A stretch of DNA of 64,000 nucleotides from Lentzea xinjiangensis (GTDB lineage: Bacteria > Actinomycetota > Actinomycetes > Mycobacteriales > Pseudonocardiaceae). Within the stretch, counting starts at the first letter, position 1; every line of letters starts with the position of its first letter. Made by a program: the position numbers and the translations under genes. Below, one piece after another: positions 17,360 through 31,420 of this stretch. The notes beneath the pieces are model-generated. The model saw only the letters and a program-made list of their open reading frames with translations, had not been told where the DNA came from and did no database searches. Location of the stretch: contig NZ_FOFR01000006.1 in the NCBI RefSeq assembly GCF_900110955.1, positions 248,001 through 312,000 on the forward strand. The letters run 5' to 3'.

Positions 17360-17369
17360 CACGGCCTCC

Positions 17370-18521
17370 TCACTCGTCTTGTCGTGACAGGGGGTGCCCA
17401 GGAACCGGATCTTCAACACCCGTCGGGGTGATGCCGCGCTTCCAGACACCGATGATGTCGCGCGTGGCGGTGATGTCCGCGGTCGGATCCCTGGCGAGCA
17501 GCAGGAGGTCCGCGCGCTTGCCCGCGGCGATGACCCCGCGGTCGGCCAGGCCGAACACCGCCGCGGCGCGCGAGGTCGCCGCGGCGAGCGCGTCCGCGGG
17601 GCTGAGCCCGGCGGCCACCAGCAGGGCGAGCTCCTCGTGCACGGCGACGCCGTGCGCGACGCGGGCCGGTGAGGTCTCGTCCGCGTTCGCGTCGGTGCCG
17701 AGGACGATCGTCGCGCCGGCGTCGTGCAGCGCCGCGACCGACGCGGTCGTCTGGCCGAAGTGCAGCGACCGCGGCTTGATCGGCAACCGGAGGGTCTCCA
17801 GGATCGTGCGCATCATCACCAGCGTGGGGGAGACGGCCGTGCCGGACGAGGCGACCCGGCGGGCCAGGCCGGCGGACAGCGCGGCGCCGATGGGCGCGTG
17901 GGTGATGACGTCGGCGCCCGCGTCCAGCGCGATCTCGTAGGCCTGTGGAGACGCGGCGTGGACGACCACCTTCTTCCCGGCGCGGTGGGCCTCGGCCACG
18001 AGTGCGGCGACGGTGTCCGGACGCAGGGGTCTCGGCTGGAACGGCAGCGGCCGCTCCTCCAGCACGATCTTGAGGTGGTCCGGGTCCTGGCGCAGCCGCT
18101 CGGCCACCCACCGCGCCGCGTCGGCGGGACCGCGCACCGCGGTGGAGGCGGGATACCCCATCTTGCGCACGGCGGTGCCGCGCACGGCGCACGCCGGGTA
18201 CGAGACTCCGCGGACGTCGGAACGGTCGTCGGACTCGTTGTCCCGCAAGGCACGCAGCTCGTCCCACCGGGTCGTGCCCATGTCGAGCATCGTGGTCACG
18301 CCCCAGCGGAGCCCGGCGGCGAGCTCGGCGGCGCCGCCGATGTGCACGTGCGTGTCGATGAGCCCGGGCAGCAGGTAGCCACCTCGCCCGTCGACCACCT
18401 CCCCGCCGGCGCTGTCACCGATCACGCCGATCACGCCGTTCTCGACGGGCACGGAGGTGACCGGGCCGAAGGTCCCCTCGGGGGTGAGCGGGTGGACGTC
18501 GGTGATCGTGAAGCGGGAGAT
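17370..18521 (-). CDS. Amidohydrolase-family metal-dependent hydrolase (probable ATC start)
   Basis: About 383 residues if translation begins at the ATC at 18521, which has a near-perfect GGAGG 7 bp upstream and gives ISRFTITDVHPLTPEG, the usual first strand of this family. The next usable in-frame start, a GTG at 18452, loses that strand and gives 360 residues. Motifs are the metal site HVH in GLIDTHVHIGG, VVVHAASP, VITHAP and VLGTDANADE near the end. It resembles imidazolonepropionase/prolidase-type cytoplasmic hydrolases; the substrate is unknown. It sits 33 bp after the marR gene. Confidence 0.85.
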   Translation of the reverse strand: MSRFTITDVHPLTPEGTFGPVTSVPVENGVIGVIGDSAGGEVVDGRGGYLLPGLIDTHVHIGGAAELAAGLRWGVTTMLDMGTTRWDELRALRDNESDDRSDVRGVSYPACAVRGTAVRKMGYPASTAVRGPADAARWVAERLRQDPDHLKIVLEERPLPFQPRPLRPDTVAALVAEAHRAGKKVVVHAASPQAYEIALDAGADVITHAPIGAALSAGLARRVASSGTAVSPTLVMMRTILETLRLPIKPRSLHFGQTTASVAALHDAGATIVLGTDANADETSPARVAHGVAVHEELALLVAAGLSPADALAAATSRAAAVFGLADRGVIAAGKRADLLLLARDPTADITATRDIIGVWKRGITPTGVEDPVPGHPLSRQDE

Positions 18522-18554
18522 GGTCCTACCTCCGTGCGGTGTGGTGACCGGGTT

Positions 18555-19073
18555 TCAGCGGCCGGCGGCGCGGGACTCGAGCGGGGCGAGCACGGCGGCG
18601 AGCGCCGCCGTGCCGACGCGGACGTCCGCCTCGCAGGCCGTGCTCAGCAACGCGTGCTGAGCGGCCACGACCTCGCGGACCACCCGCCCGGCCACGTCCG
18701 CCCCCTCCGGCGTCAGCGCGACGCGCCTGCCGCGCCGGTCCGCGGAGTCGGAGGTCAGTGCGGCAAGACCGCGGCGCTCCAGCGACCGCAGCACGTTGCT
18801 CAGCCCGCCGGTGGTGAGCAGCAGCCGGGACGACAGCTCGGACGGCCTCAGACCGGGCCGGTCGGCCGTCAGGAGGGTGCCGAGGACGTCGTACTCGGCG
18901 CGGCTCAGGCTGAAGCCCGTCAGCACGGCGACCGTGACGCGGTCGGTCAGGGCGTGCATCCGCGCGACCCGCTTGGTGAACTCGATCGTCTGCGCCGGCA
19001 GCTCCGGCGCGTGCCGCGCCCACCACGCCACCACCGAGCCGACCAAGTCGTCGTCCTTCGCACTCTCCGGCAC
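18555..19073 (-). CDS. MarR-family transcriptional regulator
   Basis: 172 residues. The winged HTH is visible as LRPSELSSRLLLTTGGLSNVLRSLERRGL, followed by the wing SADRRGRRVALTPEGADVAGRV. N- and C-terminal helices form the usual dimer interface. A perfect inverted repeat, TAGCTTTCTGTAAAGCTA, lies 23 bp upstream of its start, consistent with autorepression. The downstream amidohydrolase and DUF2188 genes are probably controlled from the same promoter. Confidence 0.92.
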   Translation of the reverse strand: MPESAKDDDLVGSVVAWWARHAPELPAQTIEFTKRVARMHALTDRVTVAVLTGFSLSRAEYDVLGTLLTADRPGLRPSELSSRLLLTTGGLSNVLRSLERRGLAALTSDSADRRGRRVALTPEGADVAGRVVREVVAAQHALLSTACEADVRVGTAALAAVLAPLESRAAGR

Positions 19074-19095
19074 GTCGGCAAGCTACCTTTACGGA

Positions 19096-19113
19096 TAGCT
19101 TTCTGTAAAGCTA
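19096..19113. promoter_or_regulatory. MarR operator candidate
   Basis: TAGCTTT and AAAGCTA are perfect 7-bp arms around CTGT. A second, overlapping pair CTTTAC/GTAAAG starts at 19087. This AT-rich patch in very GC-rich DNA lies just upstream of the marR start at 19073. Confidence 0.65.
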
Positions 19114-19240
19114 ATCCGAGGTTCCGATCCGCTCGCCGGCCTGGTAGGGGTGGCGGCGGTGTGCGTGCGCCCGTTCTGGCGCTACGACACCCGCGATTCC
19201 CTCGCGCCCGCCGCCACCGGCAGTTGACACCGTCCTGCGC

Positions 19241-19639
19241 TCAGCCCTGCCGCGCGGTCAGCAGGGCCAGCATCTCCGGCAGGTCGAAGAACCGGGCCAC
19301 GTCGAGGGCGGACTTGGGCCCGAGAGCCGGATCCGCCCCCGCTTCCAGCAGGAGGGTGACCGAGCGCTCGGAGCGGCGGAACACCGCCGCCCCGAGCGCC
19401 GTCTGGCCCCGGTCGTTGACCCGGCCGGTGTCGGCACCCCGCTCCAGCAACGCCGCCACCGCGTCCGGGTGGTTGTGGTAGGCGGCCAGGATGAGCAGCG
19501 TGTCGCCGGAGCCGTTGGTCAGGTTCACCGGCACGCCCGCGTCGACGGCTTCCACCAGACGCTCGGTGTCACCGGCGCGGGCCAGGTCGAACATCGACTG
19601 GAGGAAGCCGAGCTCCTCCTGGGTGAGTCCGCTCGTCAC
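19241..19639 (-). CDS. Ankyrin-repeat protein (catalase partner)
   Basis: 132 residues from the GTG at 19639. Ankyrin repeats are visible as GDTLLILAAYHNHPDAVAALLERGAD, then NDRGQTALGAAVFRRSERSVTLLLEAGAD and a last short repeat, preceded by FDLARAGDTERLVEAVDAG. It begins 11 bp after the catalase stop. Catalase-ankyrin pairs are known from other bacteria (AnkB with KatB in Pseudomonas), where the ankyrin protein supports catalase activity. The same partnership is the natural inference here. Confidence 0.88.
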   Translation of the reverse strand: MTSGLTQEELGFLQSMFDLARAGDTERLVEAVDAGVPVNLTNGSGDTLLILAAYHNHPDAVAALLERGADTGRVNDRGQTALGAAVFRRSERSVTLLLEAGADPALGPKSALDVARFFDLPEMLALLTARQG

Positions 19640-19650
19640 GGCCGGCCGCC

Positions 19651-21912
19651 TCAGGAGACCGTCGCGGGGAAGCGCTCCCACACGCGGTGGGCGCCGAGCA
19701 GCGCCGTCACGCCCGTGAGCACCTTCGTCGCGTCGTCGCCGGTCACGATCCCCGGTCCGGCCGCGCACCCGGCGGCGTCGAGGGCGACGCGACCGGTTCC
19801 CCACGCGCCGATGGCCTTGGAGTGGCGGAAGCACTCCTGGACCATCAGGACCACCCGCGGGTCGACGGCGGTGCCGGGCGCGCCGGCCTTGTCGTCCCTG
19901 GCGGGCACCGCGTCCGGGCCGGGCGGCGGGCTGCCCGCGAGCAGCAGGGCGTCGAACTCGACCGACCGCGCGGTGAGGAACGTGCGCTGGGCGACCAGGC
20001 CGCTGCCGTCCAGCGGGCCGCCGGTGGGCGCGATCAGCAACGGCACCATGCCGCCGGCCAGCACGGCCTCGCGCACCACCCGCACGCCGTCGAGGTCGGC
20101 CGGGTCGACCACGATGCCGATCAGCCGCCCGTCGGTCGGCCACGTCTTGCCGACCTGCGACAGCGCCGGGCTCGGCGCGACCTTCTTGGGCCGCACCGTG
20201 GCGTTCGGCACCGGCAGTCCCAGCCCCTGCGCCACCTCCCTGCACAGCGTCGGGTCGACGTTGGCCAGCACGGCCAGCTGGCGTTCCTTGATGGCCTGCT
20301 CGTAGCACTTGCCGAGCTCGAAGGTGAAGGCGCGCACGAGGTGCTCCTTCTCCACCGGCGACAGGCTCTGCCAGAACATCCTCGGCTGCGTGTAGTGGTC
20401 GGCGAACGACGTGGGAGCCTCGCGGACCTTCACCGCCTTCGGCAACGGCTGCGCCACCTCGACCAGCGGCCGGTCCTCGGCCCGGGCGGTGAACGGGTTG
20501 CCGCCGTCGAGGGTGTTCGGCCGGTACGGGGCCACACCGGCGTGCACCGCGTGCTGGTGGAACCCGTCGCGGAACATGTCGTTCACCGGCACGTGCGGGC
20601 GGTTGATCGGGATCTGGTTGAAGTTCGGCCCGGCGAGCCTGGTGAGCTGGGTGTCCAGGTAGGAGAACAGGCGCGCCTGCAACAGCGGGTCGTCGGTGAC
20701 GTCGATGCCCGGCACCAGGTTGCCGACGTGGAACGCGACCTGCTCGGTCTCCGCGAAGAAGTTCATCGGGTTGCGGTTGAGCGTGAGCAGGCCGACCGGC
20801 TGCACCGGCGCGAGCTCCTCCGGCACGATCTTCGTCGGGTCGAGCAGGTCGATGCCCTCGAAGGTCTGCCGAGGCGTGTCGGGCAGCACCTGCAACCCGA
20901 GCTCCCACTGCGGGTACGCCCCGGACTCGATGGCGTCGGCGAGGTCGCGGCGGTGGAAGTCGGGGTCGATGCCGTTGATCATCTGCGCCTCCTCCCACAC
21001 CAGGGAGTGCACGCCCAGCTTCGGCTTCCAGTGGAACTTCGCGAGCGCGGTCTCGCCGGCGGCGTTGACGAGGCGGAACGTGTGGACGCCGAAGCCCTCC
21101 ATCGTGCGGTACGACCGGGGGATGCCCCGGTCGGACATGTGCCACATGACGTGGTGGGTGGCCTCGGTGTGCGTCGAGACGAAGTCCCAGAACGTGTCGT
21201 GCGCGCTCTGGGCCTGCGGGATCTCGCGGTCCGGGTGCGGCTTGGCCGCGTGGATGATGTCCGGGAACTTGATCCCGTCCTGGATGAAGAAGACCGGGAT
21301 GTTGTTCGCGACCAGGTCGAAGTTGCCCTGCTGGGTGTAGAACTTCGTCGAGAACCCGCGGGTGTCGCGGACGGTGTCCGCGGACCCCCGTGAGCCGACG
21401 ACCGTCGAGAACCGCACGAACACCGGCGTTTCGACGCCGTCGGCCAGGAAGTCGGCCATGCAGACGTTCGACGCGGTGCCATAGCCCTGGAAAGTGCCGT
21501 GCACGCCGTATCCCCGCGCGTGCACGACGCGCTCCGGGATGCGCTCGTGGTCGAAGTGCATGATCTTCTCGCGCAGGTGGTGGTCCTGCAGGAGCGTCGG
21601 CCCGCGTTCCCCCGCCTTCAGCGAGTGGTCGGTGTCGTACAGCCGCGCACCCACGGACGTGGTGAGGAACTCGCCCTGCTGGCCCATCGACACCTTCGGC
21701 GCACCAGTGGGCGCGCCCGTCGGCGACACGGTCTCGGGCCCGGTCTGGTCCGCCTTGGGCGGCAGCGGTCCACGCGGCTCGGTCGGTTCCTCGAAGGACG
21801 GCGGCTCGCTGTTGGGCACGCCCGGAATCGGCGGGTTCACCATCTCGGTGACCTTGTCGACCGCCTTCTCGAGCACGTCCTTCACGACTTTGCCTGGCTT
21901 CTTGGTCGCCAC
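19651..21912 (-). CDS. katE: Large-subunit (HPII-type) catalase
   Basis: 753 residues, the length of clade-2 catalases. The heme-side catalytic His131 lies in RVVHARGYGVHG, the conserved Asn in FDLVANNIPVFF, and the heme-ligand Tyr in RLFSYLDTQ. A C-terminal flavodoxin/GATase-like domain (about 595-750, GRLIGIVVDPADLDG onward) is diagnostic of HPII. The N-terminal 75 residues are an unusual Pro/Lys-rich extension. The enzyme converts hydrogen peroxide to water and oxygen in the cytoplasm. It is followed at once by the ankyrin gene. Confidence 0.97.
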   Translation of the reverse strand: MATKKPGKVVKDVLEKAVDKVTEMVNPPIPGVPNSEPPSFEEPTEPRGPLPPKADQTGPETVSPTGAPTGAPKVSMGQQGEFLTTSVGARLYDTDHSLKAGERGPTLLQDHHLREKIMHFDHERIPERVVHARGYGVHGTFQGYGTASNVCMADFLADGVETPVFVRFSTVVGSRGSADTVRDTRGFSTKFYTQQGNFDLVANNIPVFFIQDGIKFPDIIHAAKPHPDREIPQAQSAHDTFWDFVSTHTEATHHVMWHMSDRGIPRSYRTMEGFGVHTFRLVNAAGETALAKFHWKPKLGVHSLVWEEAQMINGIDPDFHRRDLADAIESGAYPQWELGLQVLPDTPRQTFEGIDLLDPTKIVPEELAPVQPVGLLTLNRNPMNFFAETEQVAFHVGNLVPGIDVTDDPLLQARLFSYLDTQLTRLAGPNFNQIPINRPHVPVNDMFRDGFHQHAVHAGVAPYRPNTLDGGNPFTARAEDRPLVEVAQPLPKAVKVREAPTSFADHYTQPRMFWQSLSPVEKEHLVRAFTFELGKCYEQAIKERQLAVLANVDPTLCREVAQGLGLPVPNATVRPKKVAPSPALSQVGKTWPTDGRLIGIVVDPADLDGVRVVREAVLAGGMVPLLIAPTGGPLDGSGLVAQRTFLTARSVEFDALLLAGSPPPGPDAVPARDDKAGAPGTAVDPRVVLMVQECFRHSKAIGAWGTGRVALDAAGCAAGPGIVTGDDATKVLTGVTALLGAHRVWERFPATVS

Positions 21913-22163
21913 AGCATCTCCCTCGAAAATGAGATCGTCAGCTCAGGCAGTACCCGAAGAACGGCGGGATATGCATCGACCTGCTGGGCCGTCCGGCCGC
22001 CGGTGAGTGCTCCGGCGCGATCCCTTGCTCCGGCGCCTGCCGCGGCGGCCTCCGCACGGTCCACTCGCCCGTGGCCGTTGAGATCCACAGTGGACGGACC
22101 GGTCGCCCTGCCGCGACCGTTCGGCCCTCGGACCCGGCCGCACCGTCGTGCGGCCGGCCGTGC

Positions 22164-24457
22164 TCACCGCAGCTGAACGCCCACGACGCACGTGTCGTCA
22201 TCGGTGTTGGACTCGCTGTGGGCGAGCAGGTGGTCCAGCAGGTCGTCCAAACTCGACCGGGGTTCCCGCACCGCCTCGCACAGGTGCTCCAGGCACTCGT
22301 CGAGCGGCACGTCCCGGCGCTCGACCAGGCCGTCGGTGTAGAGCAGCAGGGTGTCGCCTGCCTCCAGCAGGACCTCGCCCTCTTCGTAGAACGACTCCGC
22401 GAGCGCGCCGAGCATCACGCCTCGCAGCATCGGCAGCAGGTCGCCCTGCCCGTTCCTGATCAGGACCGGCGGCAGGTGGCCCGCGCGAGCCCAGCGCAGC
22501 ACGCGGGTGTCCGGGTCGTACAGGCCGCAGATCGCGGTGGCGAAGATGTTGTCGGTGAGGTGGTGCGTCACCAGGTTCAGCCACGTCAGCAGCTGCGCGG
22601 GACCGGCACCGGTGGCGGCGAGACCGCGCAGCGCGTTGCGCAGCACGACCATGCCCGTCGCGCCCTGGATGCCGTGGCCCGCGATGTCCCCGACCGACAC
22701 CAGGACCTGCTTGGAGGGCAGCACGACCGCGTCGTACCAGTCGCCGCCGACCAGCTCCTCCTGCTCGGCCGGCCGGTAGCGCACGGCCACGTGCAGGCCG
22801 AACGCGTCGATCGTGGGGTGCGTCGGAGGCATGATCACCTGCTGGAGCTGCAGCGTCAGCCGGTTGCGCTCGGCCGCCTCCTGCGCGGTGATCGCGAGCT
22901 GGTCCTGCGTCGCCGACAGGGCGACCTCGGTCCAGTGCTGGGCCGAGACGTCCTGGTAGGCCCCGCGGACGGCCAGCAGGGTGCCGCGCGTGTCGAGGAC
23001 GGGCTCGGCGATGACGCGGACGTGCCGGGTGACGCCGTCGGGCCGCTGGAGCCGGAACGCGGCTGACGCGTGCCGGTGGTCGCCCAGGACGTTCTGCACG
23101 AACCCGTTGAGGGCGGGCACGTCGTCGGGGTGCGCGTGCGCCGCGATCTCCGCCAGCGGCACGGGATCGGTGCCGGGCGCGCGCCCGTAGAGCGCGTAGA
23201 GCTGGCTGTTCCACACGATCCTGCCGGTCTGCTGCTCCTCCTCGAAACCGCCGACGCGGCCGAGGCGCTGCGCGTGCTGCAGCAGGTTGGCCAGGCGCGC
23301 GGCCTCGTCCTGCACCCGCCACACCACGAGGACGAGCACGCCGTGGCGGGTGATGCTCACGGCCGCCGTCACCGTCAGCGGGACCTCGTCCACCAGCGCG
23401 GCGAGGCTCATGTGCTCGGCGCGGAACGGCTCGCCGGTCGCGTGCACGTGCTCGATCTTGTCGAACAGGTCGCCCTCGGCCGCCGCCAGCGGGTAGGCCT
23501 CCAGCAACGACTTGCCCGCCACCGCGGCGCGCGGCCGGCCGGCGATGTCGACGAACCGGCTGTTCACGTGGTGCACCCGGAAGTCGGTGATGGTGCCGTC
23601 GGGCGAGACCTCGGGACCCAGCACGAAGGCGGGGTCGAGCAGCCCGTCGGCGAGGTCGGCCAGCTCGGACGGCGCCTGCCCGGCGTGGTCGGGCAAGGCC
23701 GCCGGCGCCGTGCTGTCGAGGGTGGCGGCCGACAGCTCCGCCAGTGCCTCCACCTGCTTGTGCACGCTCAGCGACTGCGGCGCGAGCACGGTGGGCCAGC
23801 AGATCTCCAGCACACCGGTGATCCGGCCACCGGTGCCCGCCGGGACGGCGACGCGGCCGGGCAGGCCGGCACCGATCGACGGCAGTCCCGATCCGGTGAG
23901 GTCGGCGATCCACACCGCGTCCCGCTCAGTCAGCGCCCGGCGCGCCGGCGTCGGCACGCCCGGAGGGACGTACCGCCAGCGGTGCGCCTCGCCCGGTGCG
24001 AAACCGGCGTGCCCGACGAGGGTGAGCGAGGAGTCGGCGCCCGCCGACCAGATCGCCACGGCGGTGGCGCCCAGCGGTGCGAGCGCGTGGGCGAACAGCG
24101 ACTGGGCGACGGCCTCCGTGTCGTTCGCGTGCAGCACCCCGCTTTCCGCCGTCCGCAACCGGACCGCCGCGGTGGTGTGCGGCTCGTCGGGCGGCGCGGG
24201 CAGCGCGGTGAGCACGTCGCCCGACACCTCGTTGATGATCTCCACGGCGAGCTCGAGCTGGGTGGTGCCCGCCCGGTCGGCGAGCAGGGCGAGCTGGCCC
24301 GCCGCCTCGGCGGGACCACAGCGCAGCCGCTCGACGAGCACACCCTTGGCGAGCTCGACGAGCGCCCGGCCGTCCGCGGCGGCCCGTGCCTCGTCGATCT
24401 CCCTGCGCAGGCGGGCGACCGTGCCCGCGAGCCGCCCGACGCCGGCGTCGTCGCGGG

Positions 24458-24461
<4 letters not shown>
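22164..24461 (-). CDS. ANTAR-GAF-PAS-PP2C (SpoIIE-type) phosphatase
   Basis: About 765 residues, starting at the GTG that overlaps the upstream kinase stop by 4 bp. An ANTAR-like RNA-binding domain (about 20-80) reads LAKGVLVERLRCGPAEAAGQL. Next come a GAF domain (about 95-235) and two PAS domains (about 270-510, the second with DVPALNGFVQN and a PAC-type tail). The SpoIIE/PP2C domain fills the rest, with the metal aspartates in VGGDWYDAV, GDIAGHG and LLLYTDGLVE. Such proteins dephosphorylate STAS-domain antisigma antagonists. Coupling to the poly-HAMP kinase suggests one signalling unit. Confidence 0.92.
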
Positions 24462-28987
<4,526 letters not shown>

Positions 28988-29875
28988 TGCTTGGTCCTCC
29001 ACTGCACGGCTGACACCACGTGGAGGTGGACACCTGTTTGCTCAAGCTCACCTCTCGAACCCGAACGACATTACTGGAACACCCGCCGCGGACCGTGATC
29101 GGAGTTCCACGAGTTCCCCGGCGCCCGCTGGCGGGCAACGCATTCGCACCCTATGAGTCCACTGTGGCCGGTCACGCGCCGGAGTCGGGCGATCACCTGA
29201 ACGAGTGGGTCGTCTGGCGTCGGCCGTCGTCAGGGGGCGGGGTGGAACGGCAGGTCCGCGGCTCGTCCACCTGCGGAGGCCGGGAGCTGTTGAAGATTTT
29301 CGTAGCTCTCGGTGTCGGGTGGTGAGGTGGATCAGCGGGTAGTGGAATTGCCGCGGGAGCCGTTCGGCCGTTGCGCGGGTCGATGGCCGCCGGGGTCGCG
29401 GGCCGAGCCGGTGAACCGGGCGGTGCCGGGACGTGCTCGTCGGCACCGCTGCGCGGCCTCGGCGGCCCACCCGCGGAACGGGCCGCGTCCGCGTGGTCGA
29501 CGTGACCGCCGCATCCGTCCGATCGGCGTGGCTCGCCGCGTCCCGCGAGTCCCGCCGGACCCCGTCGATCGGGAGGCGCCGCACAACGGATCGGTGGCGG
29601 ACACCCGAGATCCCAAGATCATCCACTGTGGACTCGAACCGGCCGTCACACCACGGCGTTACCTTGCCCTGAAAGGAGTTTCGGGCAAGACCGCGCGGGT
29701 ACTCGCCGCCCGAGACCAGGAGGTGAGAACGTGCCGCGAGAACGATTCGCGCGGGGGAACCGGAAAAGCGCGTGGCGGAACGCCGCCCGTTCTGTCTTCT
29801 GTGGACTCCCCGCGCCGGACCGCCGGCCGGTGACCGAGCCGGCGTGGACCTGACCGGAACCGGAGAAGGACCCCC
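28988..29875. other. 888-bp stretch without a supportable gene
   Basis: The stretch separates the divergent poly-HAMP kinase and the Ppx/GppA gene. Open frames exist on both strands but have Arg/Pro/Ser-rich, unconserved-looking products, no ribosome sites and no motif. It contains TCCACTGTGG-type near-palindromes at 29158 and 29622. It probably carries two promoters with long leaders, a small RNA, or decayed sequence. Confidence 0.5.
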
Positions 29876-30904
29876 ATGCGTCTTGGAGTGCTGGACATCG
29901 GGTCGAACTCGGCGCAGCTGCAGATCGTGGACGTCCGCGCGGGCGCACCGCCGCTGCCCGCCCACTGCGTGAAGGAACCGACCCTGCTCGGTGAGGCCAT
30001 CCGCCCCGACGGCCTCATCGACGAAGACGGTGTCCGGCGGGTGGTGCGAGCGGTGAAGGACGCCGTCGGAGCCGCGTACCTGCACGGCGTCGACCAGCTC
30101 TACACGTTCGCCACCTCCGCGATCCGCGACGCGGCCAACCGCGAGGAGATCATCGACGAGATCGAGCGGGTGGCCGGCATCCGGCCGCAGTTCCTGTCCG
30201 GCCAGCAGGAAGCGCGGCTCACCTACTTCGCGGCGCACCGCTGGTACGGCTGGTCGGCGGGACGGCTGCTCCTGCTCGACATCGGCGGCGGCTCGATGGA
30301 GATCGCCCTCGGCCGCGACGCCGAGCCCGAGCTGGCCCTGTCGCTGCCCGTCGGCGCGGGACGGCTGACCCGTGCGTTCCTGCACGACGACCCACCGAGC
30401 CGCGCGCAGCTCAGGGCGTTGCGCAAGCACGTCCACGACACCCTGGGCGAGGTGGTCAACCGGCTGCGGTGGGAGAGCGTGCCGCAACGCGTCGTCGCGA
30501 CGTCGAAGACCTTCAAGCAGCTGGCCCGCCTGGCGGGAGCGGCATCGCAGCGGGAGGGGCCCTTCGTGACCAGGATGCTGCACGTCCGGGACGTCAGGGA
30601 GTGGATCCCGCGGCTGGCCCGGCTCTCGGCCAAGGAGCGCGGCCGGTTGCGCGGCGTGTCCCAGCCGCGGGCGCGGCAGATCCTCGCGGGCGCCGTCGTC
30701 GCCCACGCCACCATGTCGGCTCTCGGGGTCGAGCAGGTGCGGATCTGCCCGTGGGCGCTGCGCGAGGGCATCATGTTGCAGCACCTCGCGGCGATGTCGG
30801 ACCAGGAGGTGGCGCTGCCGTTGCAACCGCTGGTCCGCCTGCCCGGCTCCACCGACGCCACGGTCACGCCGCTGCGGGCGGAACAGCCGGGCCGGGAGCC
30901 CTAG
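29876..30904 (+). CDS. Ppx/GppA-family exopolyphosphatase
   Basis: 342 residues, the short actinobacterial form. It has the sugar-kinase/actin-like fold: LGVLDIGSNSAQLQIVD at the N terminus, FATSAIRDAANREE, the catalytic-base region GQQEARLTYF and the second phosphate motif LLLDIGGGSMEIALG. It hydrolyses polyphosphate and/or pppGpp in the cytoplasm. The start follows GGAGAAGGACCCCC. It precedes the antisigma-antagonist gene by 130 bp, which includes a stress-type promoter, so the two are probably separate units. Confidence 0.93.
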   Translation: MRLGVLDIGSNSAQLQIVDVRAGAPPLPAHCVKEPTLLGEAIRPDGLIDEDGVRRVVRAVKDAVGAAYLHGVDQLYTFATSAIRDAANREEIIDEIERVAGIRPQFLSGQQEARLTYFAAHRWYGWSAGRLLLLDIGGGSMEIALGRDAEPELALSLPVGAGRLTRAFLHDDPPSRAQLRALRKHVHDTLGEVVNRLRWESVPQRVVATSKTFKQLARLAGAASQREGPFVTRMLHVRDVREWIPRLARLSAKERGRLRGVSQPRARQILAGAVVAHATMSALGVEQVRICPWALREGIMLQHLAAMSDQEVALPLQPLVRLPGSTDATVTPLRAEQPGREP

Positions 30905-30916
30905 ACCCGCGCGGGC

Positions 30917-30942
30917 GTTTGGCGGCAGGTCCGGCCGGGTAC
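30917..30942 (+). promoter_or_regulatory. SigB/SigH-type stress promoter candidate
   Basis: GTTT at 30917-30920, a 16-bp spacer, then GGGTAC at 30937-30942. This matches the GTTT-N14-16-GGGTAT/C pattern of SigB-class promoters in streptomycetes. It lies 92 bp before the STAS gene start at 31034. Feedback of a general-stress sigma factor on its own regulators is the natural reading. Assigned by eye. Confidence 0.5.
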
Positions 30943-31033
30943 ACCGGCCTGACGTGCCCGGTGCGAAGCCGGCCGGTCACGTGTCAGGGCAGCACGGTGC
31001 GTGGTGTCCCATCTCTGCAGGAAGAGCGACGGC

Positions 31034-31402
31034 ATGACCCAGTCAGCTCGGCGACCGCTGCTCATCTCCGTGAGAACCGTCGACGCCGGCGCCCGCGCGC
31101 CGATCACCTCCGTCCGCGGCGAGATCGACATGTGCACCGGTCACGTGGTCGACGACGAGGTCGACACCCAGCTCGCGACCGGGCCGCGGCTGTTCGTCCT
31201 CGACCTCACCGGCGTCACCTTCATGGGGTCGACCGGCGTTCAGGTGGTGCTGCGCAGCGATCAGCGGGCCGTCGAGCAGCGGACCGCGTTCGCGCTCGTC
31301 GCCGGCGCGGGTCTCGTCCGGCGCGTCCTGGGGATCACCGGGGTCGACGACCTGGTCGACGTGCACTGGACGGTGCCGGACGCCCTGCGGGCGATCGGCT
31401 GA
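31034..31402 (+). CDS. STAS-domain antisigma-factor antagonist
   Basis: 122 residues from the ATG preceded by AGGAAGAG. A single STAS domain: ITSVRGEIDMCTG, RLFVLDLTGVTFMGSTGVQVVL and FALVAGAGLVRRVLGITG. The Ser in FMGSTG is the usual phosphorylation site. Unphosphorylated antagonists of this type bind an RsbW-like antisigma factor and free a sigma factor. The RsbW-like gene is 18 bp downstream. The PP2C phosphatase at 22164 is a candidate activator. Confidence 0.92.
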   Translation: MTQSARRPLLISVRTVDAGARAPITSVRGEIDMCTGHVVDDEVDTQLATGPRLFVLDLTGVTFMGSTGVQVVLRSDQRAVEQRTAFALVAGAGLVRRVLGITGVDDLVDVHWTVPDALRAIG

Positions 31403-31420
31403 TGGTGATCAGGCTGCTCC

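Noticed and set aside
19687..21393. A 568-codon frame antisense to the catalase
   Set aside because: Arg/Val/Gly-rich product without motifs; the catalase on the other strand explains the sequence.
21882..22088. EF-hand-like start (MDLNGHGRVD) in the gap between phosphatase and catalase genes
   Set aside because: Only the first ten residues resemble a calcium loop; there is no second EF-hand, no ribosome site, and the rest overlaps the catalase start.
29312..29833. A 173-codon plus-strand frame in the kinase-Ppx gap
   Set aside because: The product is Arg/Pro-rich and without motifs, with no ribosome site and no codon-position bias like that of its neighbours.
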